Of a DNA stretch of 6,181 nucleotides, positions 5,934 through 6,181 are shown one piece after another. Positions within the stretch are counted from its first letter, which is position 1; every line of letters begins with the position of its first letter. The notes beneath the pieces were generated by a model that made no database searches, was not told the DNA's origin, and saw only the letters and a list, made by a program, of their open reading frames with translations. The position numbers were made by a program, and so were the translations under genes. The DNA comes from Candidatus Omnitrophota bacterium (GTDB taxonomy: Bacteria; Omnitrophota; Gorgyraeia; 1-14-0-20-64-10), in contig JAHFFF010000104.1 in assembly GCA_023248095.1 (NCBI GenBank), positions 1-6,181 on the forward strand. The letters run 5' to 3'.

Positions 5934-6181
5934 ATGGACCGACGAAGTGGGTTCACCTTAATCGAGGTGATGATTTCCATGCTGATCTTTGCGACGGCGA
6001 TGGTGGCCTTCTCCACCTTGTATCTGACGACCGCCCGTTTGTATGAGAGCAGCCGGAATTTAGCTCAGGCGGTCAACGACGGCAGGGTGCTCATGGAGGC
6101 GATGAGAGACCGGGCGCAGTCGGTTGGGCTCTCCGGGGCCGGTGGGGTCACGGCCACCTACCCGCAGGGGACCAACCATGG
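5934..6181 (+). CDS. minor prepilin, PilV/PilW-like, partial at the window edge
   Basis: The reading frame runs off the 3' edge after 82 codons. It begins MDRRSG followed by FTLIEVMISMLIFATAMV, a class III prepilin signal. The predicted PilD cut is after G6, with Glu at mature position 5 (E11) and a hydrophobic helix to about residue 30. The following 'LYLTTARLYESSRNLAQAVNDGRVLMEAMRDRAQ' resembles PilV, PilW or GspI/GspJ minor subunits, which form the initiating tip complex and are usually encoded downstream of the assembly genes. AAGGAG at 5923-5928 sits five bases before this ATG. An alternative in-frame ATG at 5871, with AGAGGAG at 5858-5864 six bases ahead, would give a 27-residue leader (MQGGGPLDCRPVFFWYCEGDG plus MDRRSG). 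The short leader is more typical of the family, so 5934 is chosen. Which minor pilin it is cannot be settled without its C-terminal part. Confidence 0.88.
   Translation, partial: MDRRSGFTLIEVMISMLIFATAMVAFSTLYLTTARLYESSRNLAQAVNDGRVLMEAMRDRAQSVGLSGAGGVTATYPQGTNH

Noticed and set aside
5483..6016. 177-codon - strand frame across the prepilin, terminator and minor prepilin
   Set aside because: It crosses two clear prepilin genes and a terminator on the opposite strand and encodes no recognisable protein.
1..6181. CRISPR array, tRNA, rRNA, insertion sequence or attachment site
   Set aside because: No regular direct repeats, transposase frame, tRNA-like cloverleaf or rRNA segment was seen; nearly all of the window is coding.

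Overview
The window carries part of a type IV pilus (or closely related type II secretion-like) assembly locus. All genes are on the + strand and tightly packed. The organism is most likely a diderm (Gram-negative-type) bacterium with moderately high GC. The pilin's C-terminal half ends in a Thr/Gly-rich segment with a 'TRRFFVDSTGVIR' block. I associate that form with environmental lineages such as Omnitrophota, NC10 or deltaproteobacteria-like groups; this is an impression from memory, not a test.

Layout: (1) 1-57, the last 18 codons of an upstream gene, possibly a PilT-like ATPase. (2) 71-520, a stand-alone MshEN (GspE/PilB N-terminal) domain protein. (3) 513-2237, a first PilB-type assembly ATPase. 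(4) 2243-3961, a second PilB-type ATPase. (5) 3975-5183, the PilC/GspF inner-membrane platform protein. (6) 5184-5317, an AT-rich gap with a candidate promoter and a near-perfect Shine-Dalgarno sequence. (7) 5318-5839, a type IVa-like prepilin. (8) 5871-5907, a strong hairpin followed by a T-rich stretch, a probable intrinsic terminator. (9) from 5934 (or 5871) to the window edge, a truncated second prepilin of PilV/PilW type.

Known roles in this family: PilB hexamers hydrolyse ATP and turn PilC, which lifts processed pilins out of the inner membrane into the growing fibre. Minor pilins prime assembly. The MshEN domain binds cyclic di-GMP in characterised ATPases such as MshE. The 5' genes overlap or lie 5-13 bases apart and look like one operon. 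The prepilin looks like a separately expressed cassette.

The most unusual point is three consecutive MshEN-bearing genes: one free-standing domain and two complete ATPases. The free-standing copy keeps the two-part cyclic di-GMP motif best, while both ATPases have lost several of its glycines and terminal glutamines. A second point is the minor-pilin start, where two in-frame ATGs with good ribosome binding sites lie on either side of the terminator hairpin.
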